In this document: piece by piece, positions 1 through 7,046 of the stretch | Layout of the letters: each line of letters starts with the position of its first letter | How positions within the stretch are numbered: the first letter of the stretch is position 1 | Assembly: GCA_035540755.1 (NCBI GenBank) | Contig: DATLGD010000206.1 | Span: 1 to 28,415 of the forward strand | Reading direction: 5' to 3' | DNA length: 28,415 nucleotides | DNA from: DATLGD01 sp035540755 | GTDB lineage: Bacteria > Actinomycetota > Actinomycetes > Mycobacteriales > SCTD01 | Notes under the pieces: generated by a model | What the model was told of the DNA's origin: nothing | Databases searched by the model: none | Seen by the model: the letters and a program-made list of their open reading frames with translations, nothing else | Position numbers and translations under genes: made by a program

Positions 1-59
1 GTCCGAGCTGGCTGAGGCCGGCTGCCGGCGGTGCGCGGCAGGTACGGCGGCCACGGCCG

Positions 60-728
60 TCAGCGGTCGAGCAGCTCGCGGAGGCCCGCGACGTCGACGT
101 CCTCGAGCGACCGCACGACCCGGCGCCGGGCGGCCGGCGCGACGACCACCCCCGGCAGCGTCGGCACGGCGACGACGGCGCACCCGGCGGCGGTGCCGCT
201 CGCGATCCCGGGCGGGGAGTCCTCCAGCACGACGCACCGGGCCGGGTCGACGCCGAGGCGGTCGGCGGCCAGCAGGTACGGCTGCGGGTGCGGCTTGCCG
301 CGCTCCACCTCGTCGCCGGCCACGGTGGTCGCGAACGGTCCCACCCCCCGGGCCAGCACCGCGTCGACCAGCACCCGGTAGGACGACGACACCAGCGCCA
401 TGGGCACTCCCGCGGCGGCCAGCTCGGCGAGCAGCGTGCCGGCGCCGGGGGCCAGCGGCAGCGGCTCGGCGAACAGCTCCACCATCCGCTCGAGGAGGAA
501 GGACGACGCCCACGCCACCTCCGCGGGCGTCACCGGGACCCCGGCGTGCTGGAGCAGCAGCGGCGCGGCGACCTCGAGCCGGGTCCCGACGACCGCCGCC
601 TTCGCCGCGGCGGTGAAGGTCGCGCCGTGGTGGGCGGCCAGCTCGTGCTCGGCCCTCGTCCACAGCGGCTCGGTGTCCACCAGCAGCCCGTCCATGTCCC
701 ACAGGACCGCCTCGAGGCGGCGGCTCAC
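60..728 (-). CDS. HAD-superfamily phosphatase (beta-phosphoglucomutase-like subfamily)
   Basis: A 222-residue soluble HAD hydrolase, probably a phosphatase or phosphomutase acting on a small phosphorylated metabolite. All four HAD motifs are visible: DMDGLLVDTE with nucleophile Asp11 and acid Asp13, Ser114 in LVSSS, Lys145 in GKPHP, and Glu169-Asp170 in VLEDSPPG. A helical cap lies between motifs I and II, at about residues 20-90, as in the beta-phosphoglucomutase/GPP group. The start is GTG, and its bases overlap the TGA of metH (GTGA, 725-728), so it is almost certainly co-transcribed and translationally coupled with metH. The substrate cannot be read from sequence. The coupling might suggest clean-up of a phosphorylated by-product, but that is inference. 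The length is normal for the family and no motif is missing. Confidence 0.9.
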   Translation of the reverse strand: MSRRLEAVLWDMDGLLVDTEPLWTRAEHELAAHHGATFTAAAKAAVVGTRLEVAAPLLLQHAGVPVTPAEVAWASSFLLERMVELFAEPLPLAPGAGTLLAELAAAGVPMALVSSSYRVLVDAVLARGVGPFATTVAGDEVERGKPHPQPYLLAADRLGVDPARCVVLEDSPPGIASGTAAGCAVVAVPTLPGVVVAPAARRRVVRSLEDVDVAGLRELLDR

Positions 729-3700
729 CGGGCAGCGAAGTACTTGGCCTCGGGGTGGTGCACGACGATCGCACTCGTCGACTGCTCCGGCGTCAGCTGG
801 TGCTCCTCGGACAGCACCACGCCGATCCGCTCCCACTCCAGCAGCTGCTCGAGCTGCACCTGGTCCTCGATGTTCGGGCAGGCCGGGTAGCCGAACGAGT
901 AGCGCGAGCCGCGGTAGGCCTGCTTGCTCAGCATCGCCTGCAGGTCGGTGCTGTCGTGGGGCGCGAAGCCCAGCTCGGCGCGGATCCTCGCGTGCCACAT
1001 CTCGGCCAGCGCCTCGGTCAGCTGCACCGACAGGCCGTGCAGCTCCAGGTACTCCCGGTAGGCGTTGCGCGTGAACAGCTCGTTCGTGACCTCGGAGACG
1101 TGGCTGCCCATCGTGACGACCTGGAAGGCGACGACGTCGGTCTCCCCCGAGTCCTCCGCCCGGAAGAAGTCGGCGAGGCACAGGTGCCGGTCGCGGCGCT
1201 GCCTCGGGAAGGAGAAGCGGCAGCGCTCGGTGCCCTTGTCCGGGTCGAGCACGATCAGCTCGTCGCCCTTGCTCACGGCCGGGAAGTAGCCGTGAACGAC
1301 GGCCGCGTGCATGATCCCCTCGCTCTGCACCCGCGAGAGCAGGGCCCGCAGCCGGGGCCGGCCGTCGGTCTCGACGAGCTCCTCGTAGGAGGGCCCCTCT
1401 CCCCCGCGGGCCCCGCGCAGCCCCCACTGGCCGAGGAACAGCGCCCGCTCGTCGAGCCAGCTGGCGTAGTCGGCCAGGGCGATGCCCTTGGACACCCGCG
1501 AACCCCAGAACGGCGGCACCGGGACCGGGTTGTCAGCCGCGACGTCGGACCGCGCCGGCAGCTCCGCTGCCGTCCCAGCAGCGTCCTCGGTCTCGCGGCG
1601 CGCCTCCGCGATCGCCTTGGACCGGGCGTGCCGCGCCTTGCGCTCGGCCTCCTTCTCCCGGTCGGCTGCGGCCTTCTCGCTCGGCACCTCACCGCGCCTG
1701 ACCGCCATGAGGTCGTCCATGAGCCGCAGCCCCTCGAAGGCGTCGCGGGCGTAGCGGACGTCGCCGGCGAACTCCTCGGCGAGGTCCTGCTCGACGTAGG
1801 CCCGGGTCAGCGCGGCGCCACCGAGGATCACCGGGTACCGGTCGGCGATGCCGCGGGTGTTCATCTCCCGCAGGTTCTCCTTCATGATCACGGTGGACTT
1901 CACCAGCAGGCCGGACATCCCGACGACGTCGGCGCGGTGCTTCTCCGCGGCGTCGAGGATGGCGCTGACCGGCTGCTTGATCCCGAGGTTCACGACGTCG
2001 TAGCCGTTGTTGGACAGAATGATGTCCACGAGGTTCTTGCCGATGTCGTGCACGTCGCCCTTGACCGTGGCGAGCACGATGCGGCCCTTGCCGTCCTGGC
2101 CCTCGACCTTCTCCATGTGCGGCTCGAGGTGCGCCACCGCGGTCTTCATGACCTCGGCGCTCTGCAGCACGAAGGGCAGCTGCATCTGACCGGAGCCGAA
2201 GAGCTCGCCGACGGTCTTCATGCCCGACAGCAGCGTGTTGTTCACGATGTCGAGCGGCTTGTGCCCTTCGGCCATGGCTTCGTCGAGGTCGGCCTCGAGT
2301 CCCGCCCGCTCCCCGTCGATGATCCGGCGCTCGAGCCGCTCGGCCAGCGGCAGGGCCATCAGCTCGTCGTGCCGCGTGGCGGCGCCCGCGCCTGCTTCCA
2401 CTCCCTCGAACAGGTCGAGGAAGCGGGTCAGCGGGTCGTAGGCCGGCTCGTCGCCCTGCGCGGGGGACCGCCGGTCGTAGACGAGGTCGAGCGCCACCTC
2501 GCGCTGGTCGTCGGGGATCCGGTTGACCGGCAGGATCTTGCTGGCGTGCACGATCGCGCTCGACAGCCCGGCCTTGACGCACTCGTGCAGGAACACGCTG
2601 TTGAGCACGACGCGGGCTGCGGGCTTGAGCCCGAAGGAGATGTTGGACAGCCCGAGCGTGGTCTGCACGTCGGGGTGGCGCTCGGTGAGCTGTCGGATCG
2701 CCTCGATCGTGGCGATGCCGTCCTTGCGCGACTCCTCCTGCCCGGTGCCCAGCGTGAAGGTCAGGCAGTCGATGAGGATGTCGCCCTCGCGCAGGCCGTA
2801 CTCGCCGGTGAGCACGTCGATCAGCCGCTCGGCGACGGCCACCTTGTGCTCGGCGGTGCGCGCCTGCCCCTCCTCGTCGATGGTGAGCGCGACCACGGCG
2901 GCGCCGTGCTCGCGCACGACCGGCATGACCCGGCGGAACCGGCTGTCGGGGCCGTCGCCGTCCTCGAAGTTGACCGAGTTGATGACCGCGCGCCCGCCGA
3001 GGCACTCCAGCCCGGCCTCGATGACCTCCGGCTCGGTGGAGTCGAGCATGATCGGCAGCGTCGAGCTGGTCGCGAGCCGCGAGGCGACGTCGCGCATGTC
3101 GACGGCGCCGTCGCGGCCGACGTAGTCGACGCACAGGTCGATCATGTGCGCGCCCTCGCGCACCGCGTCCTGGGCGATGCCCTGGACCTTGTCCCAGTCG
3201 GCGGCCAGCAGCGCCTCGCGGAAGGCCTTGCTGCCGTTGGTGTTCGTGCGCTCGCCGACCATGAGGACGCCGGCCGCCTGGCGGAACGGGACGGCGGCGT
3301 ACAGGCTGGCGGCGCCCGGCTCGACCGACGGCGCGCGGGAGACGACCGCACGACCGCGGACCCGCTCGACGACCTGGCGCAGGTGCTCGGGTGTGGTGCC
3401 GCAGCACCCGCCGACCAGGCCCACGCCGTACTCGGTCACGAAGCTCTCGAGGGCGTCGGCGAGCTCGGTCGGCTGCAGCGGGTACACCGCGCCGTGCTTG
3501 CCGAGCTCGGGCAGGCCCGCGTTCGGCATCACCGACAGCGGGACGGTCGCGTTCTGGGCCAGATAGCGCAGGTGCTCGCTCATCTCGGCCGGCCCGGTGG
3601 CGCAGTTCATGCCGATCAGGTCGACGCCGAGCGCCTCGAGCGAGGTCAGCGCGGCGCCGATCTCCGAGCCCAGGAGCATGGTCCCGGTCAGCTCGACGGT

Positions 3701-4294
3701 GACGTGCGCGATGACCGGGACGGTCGTGCCGAGCGCCGCCATCGCCCGCTTGGCGCCGACGACGGCGGCCTTGGTCTGCAGCAGGTCCTGCGAGGTCTCG
3801 ACGAGGACGGCGTCGGCGCCGCCCTCGATCATGGCGGTGCACTGCTCCTGGTAGGCGTCCCGGAGCGTCGCGTACGGGACGTGCCCGAGGCTCGGGAGCT
3901 TGGTGCCCGGACCGACCGAGCCGATCACCCAGCGGGGGCGGTCGGGGGTGGTCCAGGCGTCCGCGGCCTCGCGGGCGATGCGCGCGCCGGCGAAGGCCGT
4001 CTCGTAGATCTTCTCCGGGATGCCGTACTCGGACAGGCCCGACCAGTTGCTGCCGAAGGTGTTGGTCTCGACGGCGTCGCAGCCGGCGGCGAAGTACTCG
4101 TCGTGCACCGCCCGCACGACGTCCGGCCGGGTCGTGTTGAGGATCTCGTTGCAGCCCTCGTGACCCAGGAAGTCCCGCTCGTCGTCGAGGTCGTGCGCCT
4201 GCAGCATCGTGCCCATGGCGCCGTCGGCGACCACCACTCGCTCGCGCAGCGCCTCCAGCAGGCTGGGGCGGACGGCGGAAGGGGAGTCGCTCAC
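725..4294 (-). CDS. metH: Cobalamin-dependent methionine synthase
   Basis: A 1189-residue cytosolic enzyme that moves the methyl group of 5-methyltetrahydrofolate to homocysteine through methylcobalamin. The modules appear in canonical order. The homocysteine domain (about 10-315) has zinc ligands Cys231 and Cys297-Cys298 (GGCCGTTPEHL). The pterin domain spans about 340-610. The cobalamin cap and Rossmann domain (about 640-870) carry the GDVHDIGKN motif, where His749 is the cobalt ligand in D-x-H-x-x-G. The C-terminal reactivation domain (about 920-1189) contains the AdoMet-binding segment YRGSRYSFGYPACPN. Length matches family members near 1190 residues. The start is GTG with no Shine-Dalgarno sequence, but TAGTCT lies exactly 7 bases upstream, suggesting a leaderless mRNA. 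The 122-base upstream gap is too short for a full cobalamin riboswitch, and no B12-box-like element was seen. The HAD gene follows with a 4-base overlap. Confidence 0.97.
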   Translation of the reverse strand: MSDSPSAVRPSLLEALRERVVVADGAMGTMLQAHDLDDERDFLGHEGCNEILNTTRPDVVRAVHDEYFAAGCDAVETNTFGSNWSGLSEYGIPEKIYETAFAGARIAREAADAWTTPDRPRWVIGSVGPGTKLPSLGHVPYATLRDAYQEQCTAMIEGGADAVLVETSQDLLQTKAAVVGAKRAMAALGTTVPVIAHVTVELTGTMLLGSEIGAALTSLEALGVDLIGMNCATGPAEMSEHLRYLAQNATVPLSVMPNAGLPELGKHGAVYPLQPTELADALESFVTEYGVGLVGGCCGTTPEHLRQVVERVRGRAVVSRAPSVEPGAASLYAAVPFRQAAGVLMVGERTNTNGSKAFREALLAADWDKVQGIAQDAVREGAHMIDLCVDYVGRDGAVDMRDVASRLATSSTLPIMLDSTEPEVIEAGLECLGGRAVINSVNFEDGDGPDSRFRRVMPVVREHGAAVVALTIDEEGQARTAEHKVAVAERLIDVLTGEYGLREGDILIDCLTFTLGTGQEESRKDGIATIEAIRQLTERHPDVQTTLGLSNISFGLKPAARVVLNSVFLHECVKAGLSSAIVHASKILPVNRIPDDQREVALDLVYDRRSPAQGDEPAYDPLTRFLDLFEGVEAGAGAATRHDELMALPLAERLERRIIDGERAGLEADLDEAMAEGHKPLDIVNNTLLSGMKTVGELFGSGQMQLPFVLQSAEVMKTAVAHLEPHMEKVEGQDGKGRIVLATVKGDVHDIGKNLVDIILSNNGYDVVNLGIKQPVSAILDAAEKHRADVVGMSGLLVKSTVIMKENLREMNTRGIADRYPVILGGAALTRAYVEQDLAEEFAGDVRYARDAFEGLRLMDDLMAVRRGEVPSEKAAADREKEAERKARHARSKAIAEARRETEDAAGTAAELPARSDVAADNPVPVPPFWGSRVSKGIALADYASWLDERALFLGQWGLRGARGGEGPSYEELVETDGRPRLRALLSRVQSEGIMHAAVVHGYFPAVSKGDELIVLDPDKGTERCRFSFPRQRRDRHLCLADFFRAEDSGETDVVAFQVVTMGSHVSEVTNELFTRNAYREYLELHGLSVQLTEALAEMWHARIRAELGFAPHDSTDLQAMLSKQAYRGSRYSFGYPACPNIEDQVQLEQLLEWERIGVVLSEEHQLTPEQSTSAIVVHHPEAKYFAAR

Positions 4295-4301
4295 CCGCAG
4301 G

Positions 4302-4307
4302 AGACTA
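4302..4307 (-). promoter_or_regulatory. -10 hexamer of leaderless metH promoter (TAGTCT)
   Basis: On the minus strand TAGTCT (TANNNT class) ends 7 bases before the metH GTG. There is no Shine-Dalgarno sequence between them, so transcription would begin at or beside the start codon. No good -35 is visible. Confidence 0.45.
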
Positions 4308-4350
4308 CCGAGCGGCCCACCCCCGGCCGGGCGAGCAGGCCAGGGAGCGG

Positions 4351-4356
4351 TACGGT
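4351..4356 (+). promoter_or_regulatory. Possible -10 for the universal stress gene (TACGGT)
   Basis: TACGGT fits TANNNT and would give a leader of about 54 bases before the GTG at 4417. The perfect 12-bp palindrome CCCCGGCCGGGG (4364-4375) lies just downstream, in the predicted leader. No convincing -35 is visible. Confidence 0.25.
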
Positions 4357-4416
4357 CCGCAGACCCCGGCCGGGGCCGCCAGCGGCCTCCGTCGGCACGA
4401 CCCCGTCGGAGGACCT

Positions 4417-4890
4417 GTGAGCGACCCCACCTACACGACCATCCTCTGCGGCACCGACGGCTCGGAGTCGTCGTTCCGCGCCGTCGACCGCGCCGCCACG
4501 ATCGCCCGCGACGCCGGCGCCACGCTGCTGCTCGCCACGGCCTACCACCCGATGTCCAGGCGCGAGCAGCAGGACGCTGCGGCCGCGCTCGGTGGCGAGT
4601 CGTACAAGGTCTCCGGGGCCTCCCCCGCCGAGGAGGTGCTGCGCGAGGCGGCCGCCCGGGCGCAGAAGGTCGGCGCCAAGGACGTCGACACGGTCGCCAT
4701 CGAGGGCGACGCCGTCGACCAGCTGGCCGACCTGGCCAAGCAGCGCAAGGTCGACCTCGTGGTGGTCGGCAACCGCGGGCTGAACAGCCTGGCCGGGCGC
4801 CTGCTCGGCTCGGTCCCGGCGAACATCAGCCACCGCGCCACCTGTGACGTGCTCATCGTGCACACCACGGGGCGCGGGTCGCGCCCGTGA
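4417..4890 (+). CDS. Universal stress protein (UspA family, ATP-binding type)
   Basis: A single-domain Usp protein of 157 residues, a cytosolic stress-associated nucleotide-binding protein of unknown direct activity. The N-terminal strand ILCGTDGSE supplies the conserved Asp14. The C-terminal nucleotide loop reads G118-N-R-G121, nine residues, then G131-S132, matching the G-2X-G-9X-G-S pattern of ATP-binding family members. The start is GTG, preceded by GGAGGA (4408-4413) only three bases away. It is divergent from metH across 122 bases. The broken hydrolase gene starts 38 bases downstream on the same strand, so the two may share a transcript. The region around 4905-4931 holds a near-exact tandem duplication. 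Confidence 0.92.
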   Translation: MSDPTYTTILCGTDGSESSFRAVDRAATIARDAGATLLLATAYHPMSRREQQDAAAALGGESYKVSGASPAEEVLREAAARAQKVGAKDVDTVAIEGDAVDQLADLAKQRKVDLVVVGNRGLNSLAGRLLGSVPANISHRATCDVLIVHTTGRGSRP

Positions 4891-4904
4891 CCCCGGGTGC
4901 CGCA

Positions 4905-4931
4905 GGCTGACCGGGATGGGCTGACCGGATG
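4905..4931 (+). repeat. Imperfect tandem 14/13-bp duplication at the hydrolase start codon
   Basis: GGCTGACCGGGATG (4905-4918) is followed immediately by GGCTGACCGGATG (4919-4931), differing by one G. Each copy contains an ATG. The second ATG (4929) opens the hydrolase remnant, while the first (4916) reads into a stop after two codons. Confidence 0.8.
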
Positions 4932-5716
4932 ACGACCGCCGGGCCGCTCCCCGACGTGGGGCCGGTCGCGGGCGGCGTCGACGTCGACCTGCCGGGGAAC
5001 GGCCTCCGCCTGCGCGGCACCCGGTGGCCCGGCGAGGGCCCGCCGTCGTCCGGGACACGCTCACGGCGCTCGATGCGGTGGGCCTGTCGCGCGTGGTGGT
5101 CGCCGGTCACTCCTGGGGCGCGTGGACGGCGCTGCGGCTGGCGGCCGAGGCGCCGGAGCGGGTGCTGGCGGTCGTGGCCCTGGACGGCGGCCTGTCCTGG
5201 CGGCGGAGGCTGTTCGGCGACGTGGCCGAGCTGCGCCGGCGGATGACCCCGCCCCGCACGGCCGTGGCCGTGGCGGACCTGCGGGCCCTGGTCCGCTCGG
5301 GCCCGCTCGAGCCGTGGTGGTCACCGGAGGTCGAGCGGGCGGTGCTCTCGGGCTTCGAGATGGGTGCCGACGGCCTGGCCCGCACACGCTTCCCGTTCGA
5401 CGCCCACATGACGGTGGTCGACGACCTGCTGTCCGCCGACGACGACGCCGTGCTCGACCGGGTGGCCTGCCCGACCTGGCTGGTCGCCTGCTCGGCACCG
5501 GGCGACGGCGGCGCCGAGGCCGCCCGGGCCGCCGGCACGCAGCGCGCGGCCTACGACCGCGCCGCGACGCGCCTGGCCCGTCCGCGGGTGCTGGCCTGGC
5601 ACGGCGCGGTGCACGACGTCCCGCTGCAGTGGCCGGCCCTGGTCGCCGGGCTCGTCCGCGCCGCGCGGGACGACCTGGTGCGGAGCGCGCCGAGGGGGGA
5701 AGGGGCCCCGGCATGA
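4929..5716 (+). pseudogene. Alpha/beta-hydrolase gene with internal frameshifting deletion
   Basis: Two frames together make one alpha/beta-hydrolase with its middle missing. Frame A (from ATG 4929) encodes a normal N-terminus ending ...LRLRGTRWPGEGPP near base 5047. Frame B, open from a GTG at 5024 and homologous from about 5048, resumes with VVRDTLTALDAVG and the nucleophile elbow VVAGHSWGA, then runs to 5716. Family members have roughly 50-60 residues between these segments, carrying the oxyanion-hole HG and the D-x-x-G-H-G turn. Both are absent, and the reading frame changes at the join. The distal half is otherwise intact: the elbow Ser, and a candidate catalytic His in WHGAVHDVPLQWP. 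A 230-residue product from 5024 could be made but would lack the oxyanion strand and most likely be inactive. The stop overlaps the PAC2 start (ATGA). A sequencing or assembly collapse is the main alternative. Confidence 0.75.
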
Positions 5717-6576
5717 GCGCCCTGCCCGCCCGACCGGGCCCCACGCCGCTGCGCTCGCCGGTGCTCGTGGCCGCCTTCCAGGGCTGGAACGACGCCGGCG
5801 ACGCCGCCAGCGGGGCGCTGCAGCACCTGCACACGGCCTGGGAGGCCGTGCCGGTCGCGGAGATCGACCCGGACGACTACTTCGACTTCCAGGAGCACCG
5901 GCCCACGGTGGCCCTCGTCGACGGCACCACGCGCCGCATCAGCTGGCCCGCCAACCGCTTCTCGGTGTGCAGCCCGCCCGGCGTGGAGCGCGACGTCGTG
6001 CTGCTGCAGGGCTGCGAGCCGAACCTGCGCTGGCGTGCCTTCTGCGCCGAGGTGCTCGCCGTGGCCGACGAGCTGGGCGTGTCGATGGTCGTCACGCTCG
6101 GCGCCCTGCTCGCCGACAGCCCGCACACCCGACCGGTGCCCGTCAGCGGCACGGCGTCGGACCCGGCCACCGCCGCGGCGCTCGGGCTGGAGCCGAGCCG
6201 CTACGAGGGGCCGACCGGCATCGTCGGGGTGCTCGGCGACGCCGCGGTGCGCTCCGGGCTGCCGTCCGCGTCGTTCTGGGCGGCGGTGCCGCACTACGTC
6301 TCGCAGGCCCCGTGCCCCAAGGCCGTGGTGGCGCTGCTGCGGCGGGTGGAGGACCTGCTCGACGCCCCCGTGCCGCTGGGCGAGCTGCCCGAGCAGGCCC
6401 GTGACTGGGAGCGCCGGGTCGACGAGCTGGCGGCCGAGGACACCGAGGTGGCCGAGTACATCGCCGCGCTCGAGGAGCGCGAGCCCGAGGAGGAGCTGCC
6501 CGAGGCCTCCGGCGAGGCGATCGCCAAGGAGTTCGAGCGCTACCTGCGCCGGGGCGGCGACGACCAGGACGGCTGA
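5713..6576 (+). CDS. PAC2 (proteasome assembly chaperone 2) family protein
   Basis: A 287-residue soluble protein of the PAC2 fold, which is widespread in actinobacteria and of undefined function there. Characteristic segments are the N-terminal LVAAFQGWNDAGDAAS, the central LLQGCEPNLRWRAF, the TLGALLADSPHTRPVPVSG stretch, and GPTGIVGVLGDAAV followed by ASFWAAVPHYVS. The C-terminal 60 residues are acidic and probably helical (ELAAEDTEVAEYIAALEERE), a common tail in this family. The ATG overlaps the stop of the hydrolase remnant by four bases, so translation may depend on ribosomes finishing that frame. In mycobacteria a PAC2 gene also lies between metH and mshC, and this placement supports the call. 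A role with the proteasome is only suggested by the fold name. Confidence 0.9.
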   Translation: MSALPARPGPTPLRSPVLVAAFQGWNDAGDAASGALQHLHTAWEAVPVAEIDPDDYFDFQEHRPTVALVDGTTRRISWPANRFSVCSPPGVERDVVLLQGCEPNLRWRAFCAEVLAVADELGVSMVVTLGALLADSPHTRPVPVSGTASDPATAAALGLEPSRYEGPTGIVGVLGDAAVRSGLPSASFWAAVPHYVSQAPCPKAVVALLRRVEDLLDAPVPLGELPEQARDWERRVDELAAEDTEVAEYIAALEEREPEEELPEASGEAIAKEFERYLRRGGDDQDG

Positions 6577-6577
6577 G

Positions 6578-6596
6578 CCGCCGGAGCCCCCGGCGG
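6578..6596. terminator. Hairpin between convergent PAC2 and WXG100 genes
   Basis: CCGCCGG, a five-base loop (AGCCC), and CCGGCGG form a perfect 7-bp stem two bases after the PAC2 stop. The WXG100 gene ends 24 bases further on the other strand. There is no T-tract, as is usual in GC-rich actinobacteria. Confidence 0.5.
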
Positions 6597-6620
6597 TCGA
6601 CCGGAGGGCGCGACGGGTGC

Positions 6621-6911
6621 CTACTTGAAGGTGCTGGCGATGTTCTGCTCGGCCTGCTGGTAGGCGGTGCCGGCCTGGCCCATGAGCTGACTGATGCCGT
6701 CGAGCGCGTGCTTGAGGCCCTGAGCCGACCGCTGCCACTCGTCCCACAGCGCGGTGAAGCGCTGCTGCGCCTGGCCCGCCCAGTCGCCGCCGACCAGCGG
6801 GGCGACGGTGTTGCCGAGGGTGCGCAGCTGGCCCTCGATCTCGCCCGAGCCGCGCGCGACCTGGCTGGACAGCGCCTGCAGCTGCTCCGGGGTGACCTTG
6901 ATGCCGCTCAT
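6621..6911 (-). CDS. WXG100-family (ESAT-6-like) small protein
   Basis: A 96-residue helical-hairpin protein of the WXG100 family, whose members are typically exported by type VII (ESX) systems as dimers. The W-x-G turn is Trp44-Ala-Gly46 in GGDWAGQAQ. Near the C-terminus Tyr84-QQA-Glu88 fits the YxxxD/E secretion signal. The ATG at 6911 was chosen because MSGIKVTPEQLQ is the usual N-terminus and GGAGC lies upstream. A longer in-frame extension exists but looks non-coding. The gene stands alone: no partner WXG100, EccC ATPase or other ESX component is in the window, so its exporter must be elsewhere if it is secreted. It is convergent with PAC2, and mshC lies upstream on the same strand 128 bases away. 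Confidence 0.9.
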   Translation of the reverse strand: MSGIKVTPEQLQALSSQVARGSGEIEGQLRTLGNTVAPLVGGDWAGQAQQRFTALWDEWQRSAQGLKHALDGISQLMGQAGTAYQQAEQNIASTFK

Positions 6912-6954
6912 GCGTGCTCCTGTTCGCTCGGGGCCGTCCCTACGGCCGGTGCTG

Positions 6955-6960
6955 ACAGTA
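6955..6960 (-). promoter_or_regulatory. Possible -10 of the WXG100 gene (TACTGT)
   Basis: On the minus strand TACTGT (TANNNT) lies 43 bases upstream of the ATG at 6911, leaving a short leader that includes the AGGAGC ribosome binding site. The -35 is unclear. Confidence 0.3.
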
Positions 6961-7020
6961 GGCGGCACCGGACCGGGGGTGCCCCCCGCGGGGAACATCT
7001 GTGGAGAACGCGCCCGGAAC

Positions 7021-7046
7021 AGGCGGTCAGGACAGGCGGTCAGGAC
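7021..7046. repeat. Perfect 13-bp tandem duplication across the mshC stop codon
   Basis: AGGCGGTCAGGAC occurs twice in direct contact (7021-7033, 7034-7046). The mshC stop (reverse complement of TCA, 7040-7042) lies in the second copy. Since 13 is not a multiple of three, the first copy holds the same TGA out of frame. Confidence 0.9.

Noticed and set aside
4364..4375. CCCCGGCCGGGG palindrome as a regulator site.
   Set aside because: A GC-only palindrome of this length is expected fairly often by chance in DNA of this composition.
4295..4416. A cobalamin riboswitch upstream of metH.
   Set aside because: The gap is only 122 bases and shows no B12-box-like conserved element, and the leaderless -10 fits better.
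755..4420. A 1221-codon open frame antisense to metH.
   Set aside because: It is a GC-rich shadow frame with low-complexity Arg/Gly/Ala/Val/His content and no recognisable domain, while metH on the other strand has full conserved modules.
6971..6994. GGGGG-TG-CCCCC and CCCCGCGGGG near the WXG100 promoter as a terminator for mshC.
   Set aside because: They lie beyond the end of mshC, but the loops are two bases or less and the stems are short, so a stable RNA hairpin is unlikely.
6912..7039. An ESX (type VII) secretion cluster around the WXG100 gene.
   Set aside because: No EccB, EccC, EccD or mycosin-like gene occurs in the window.
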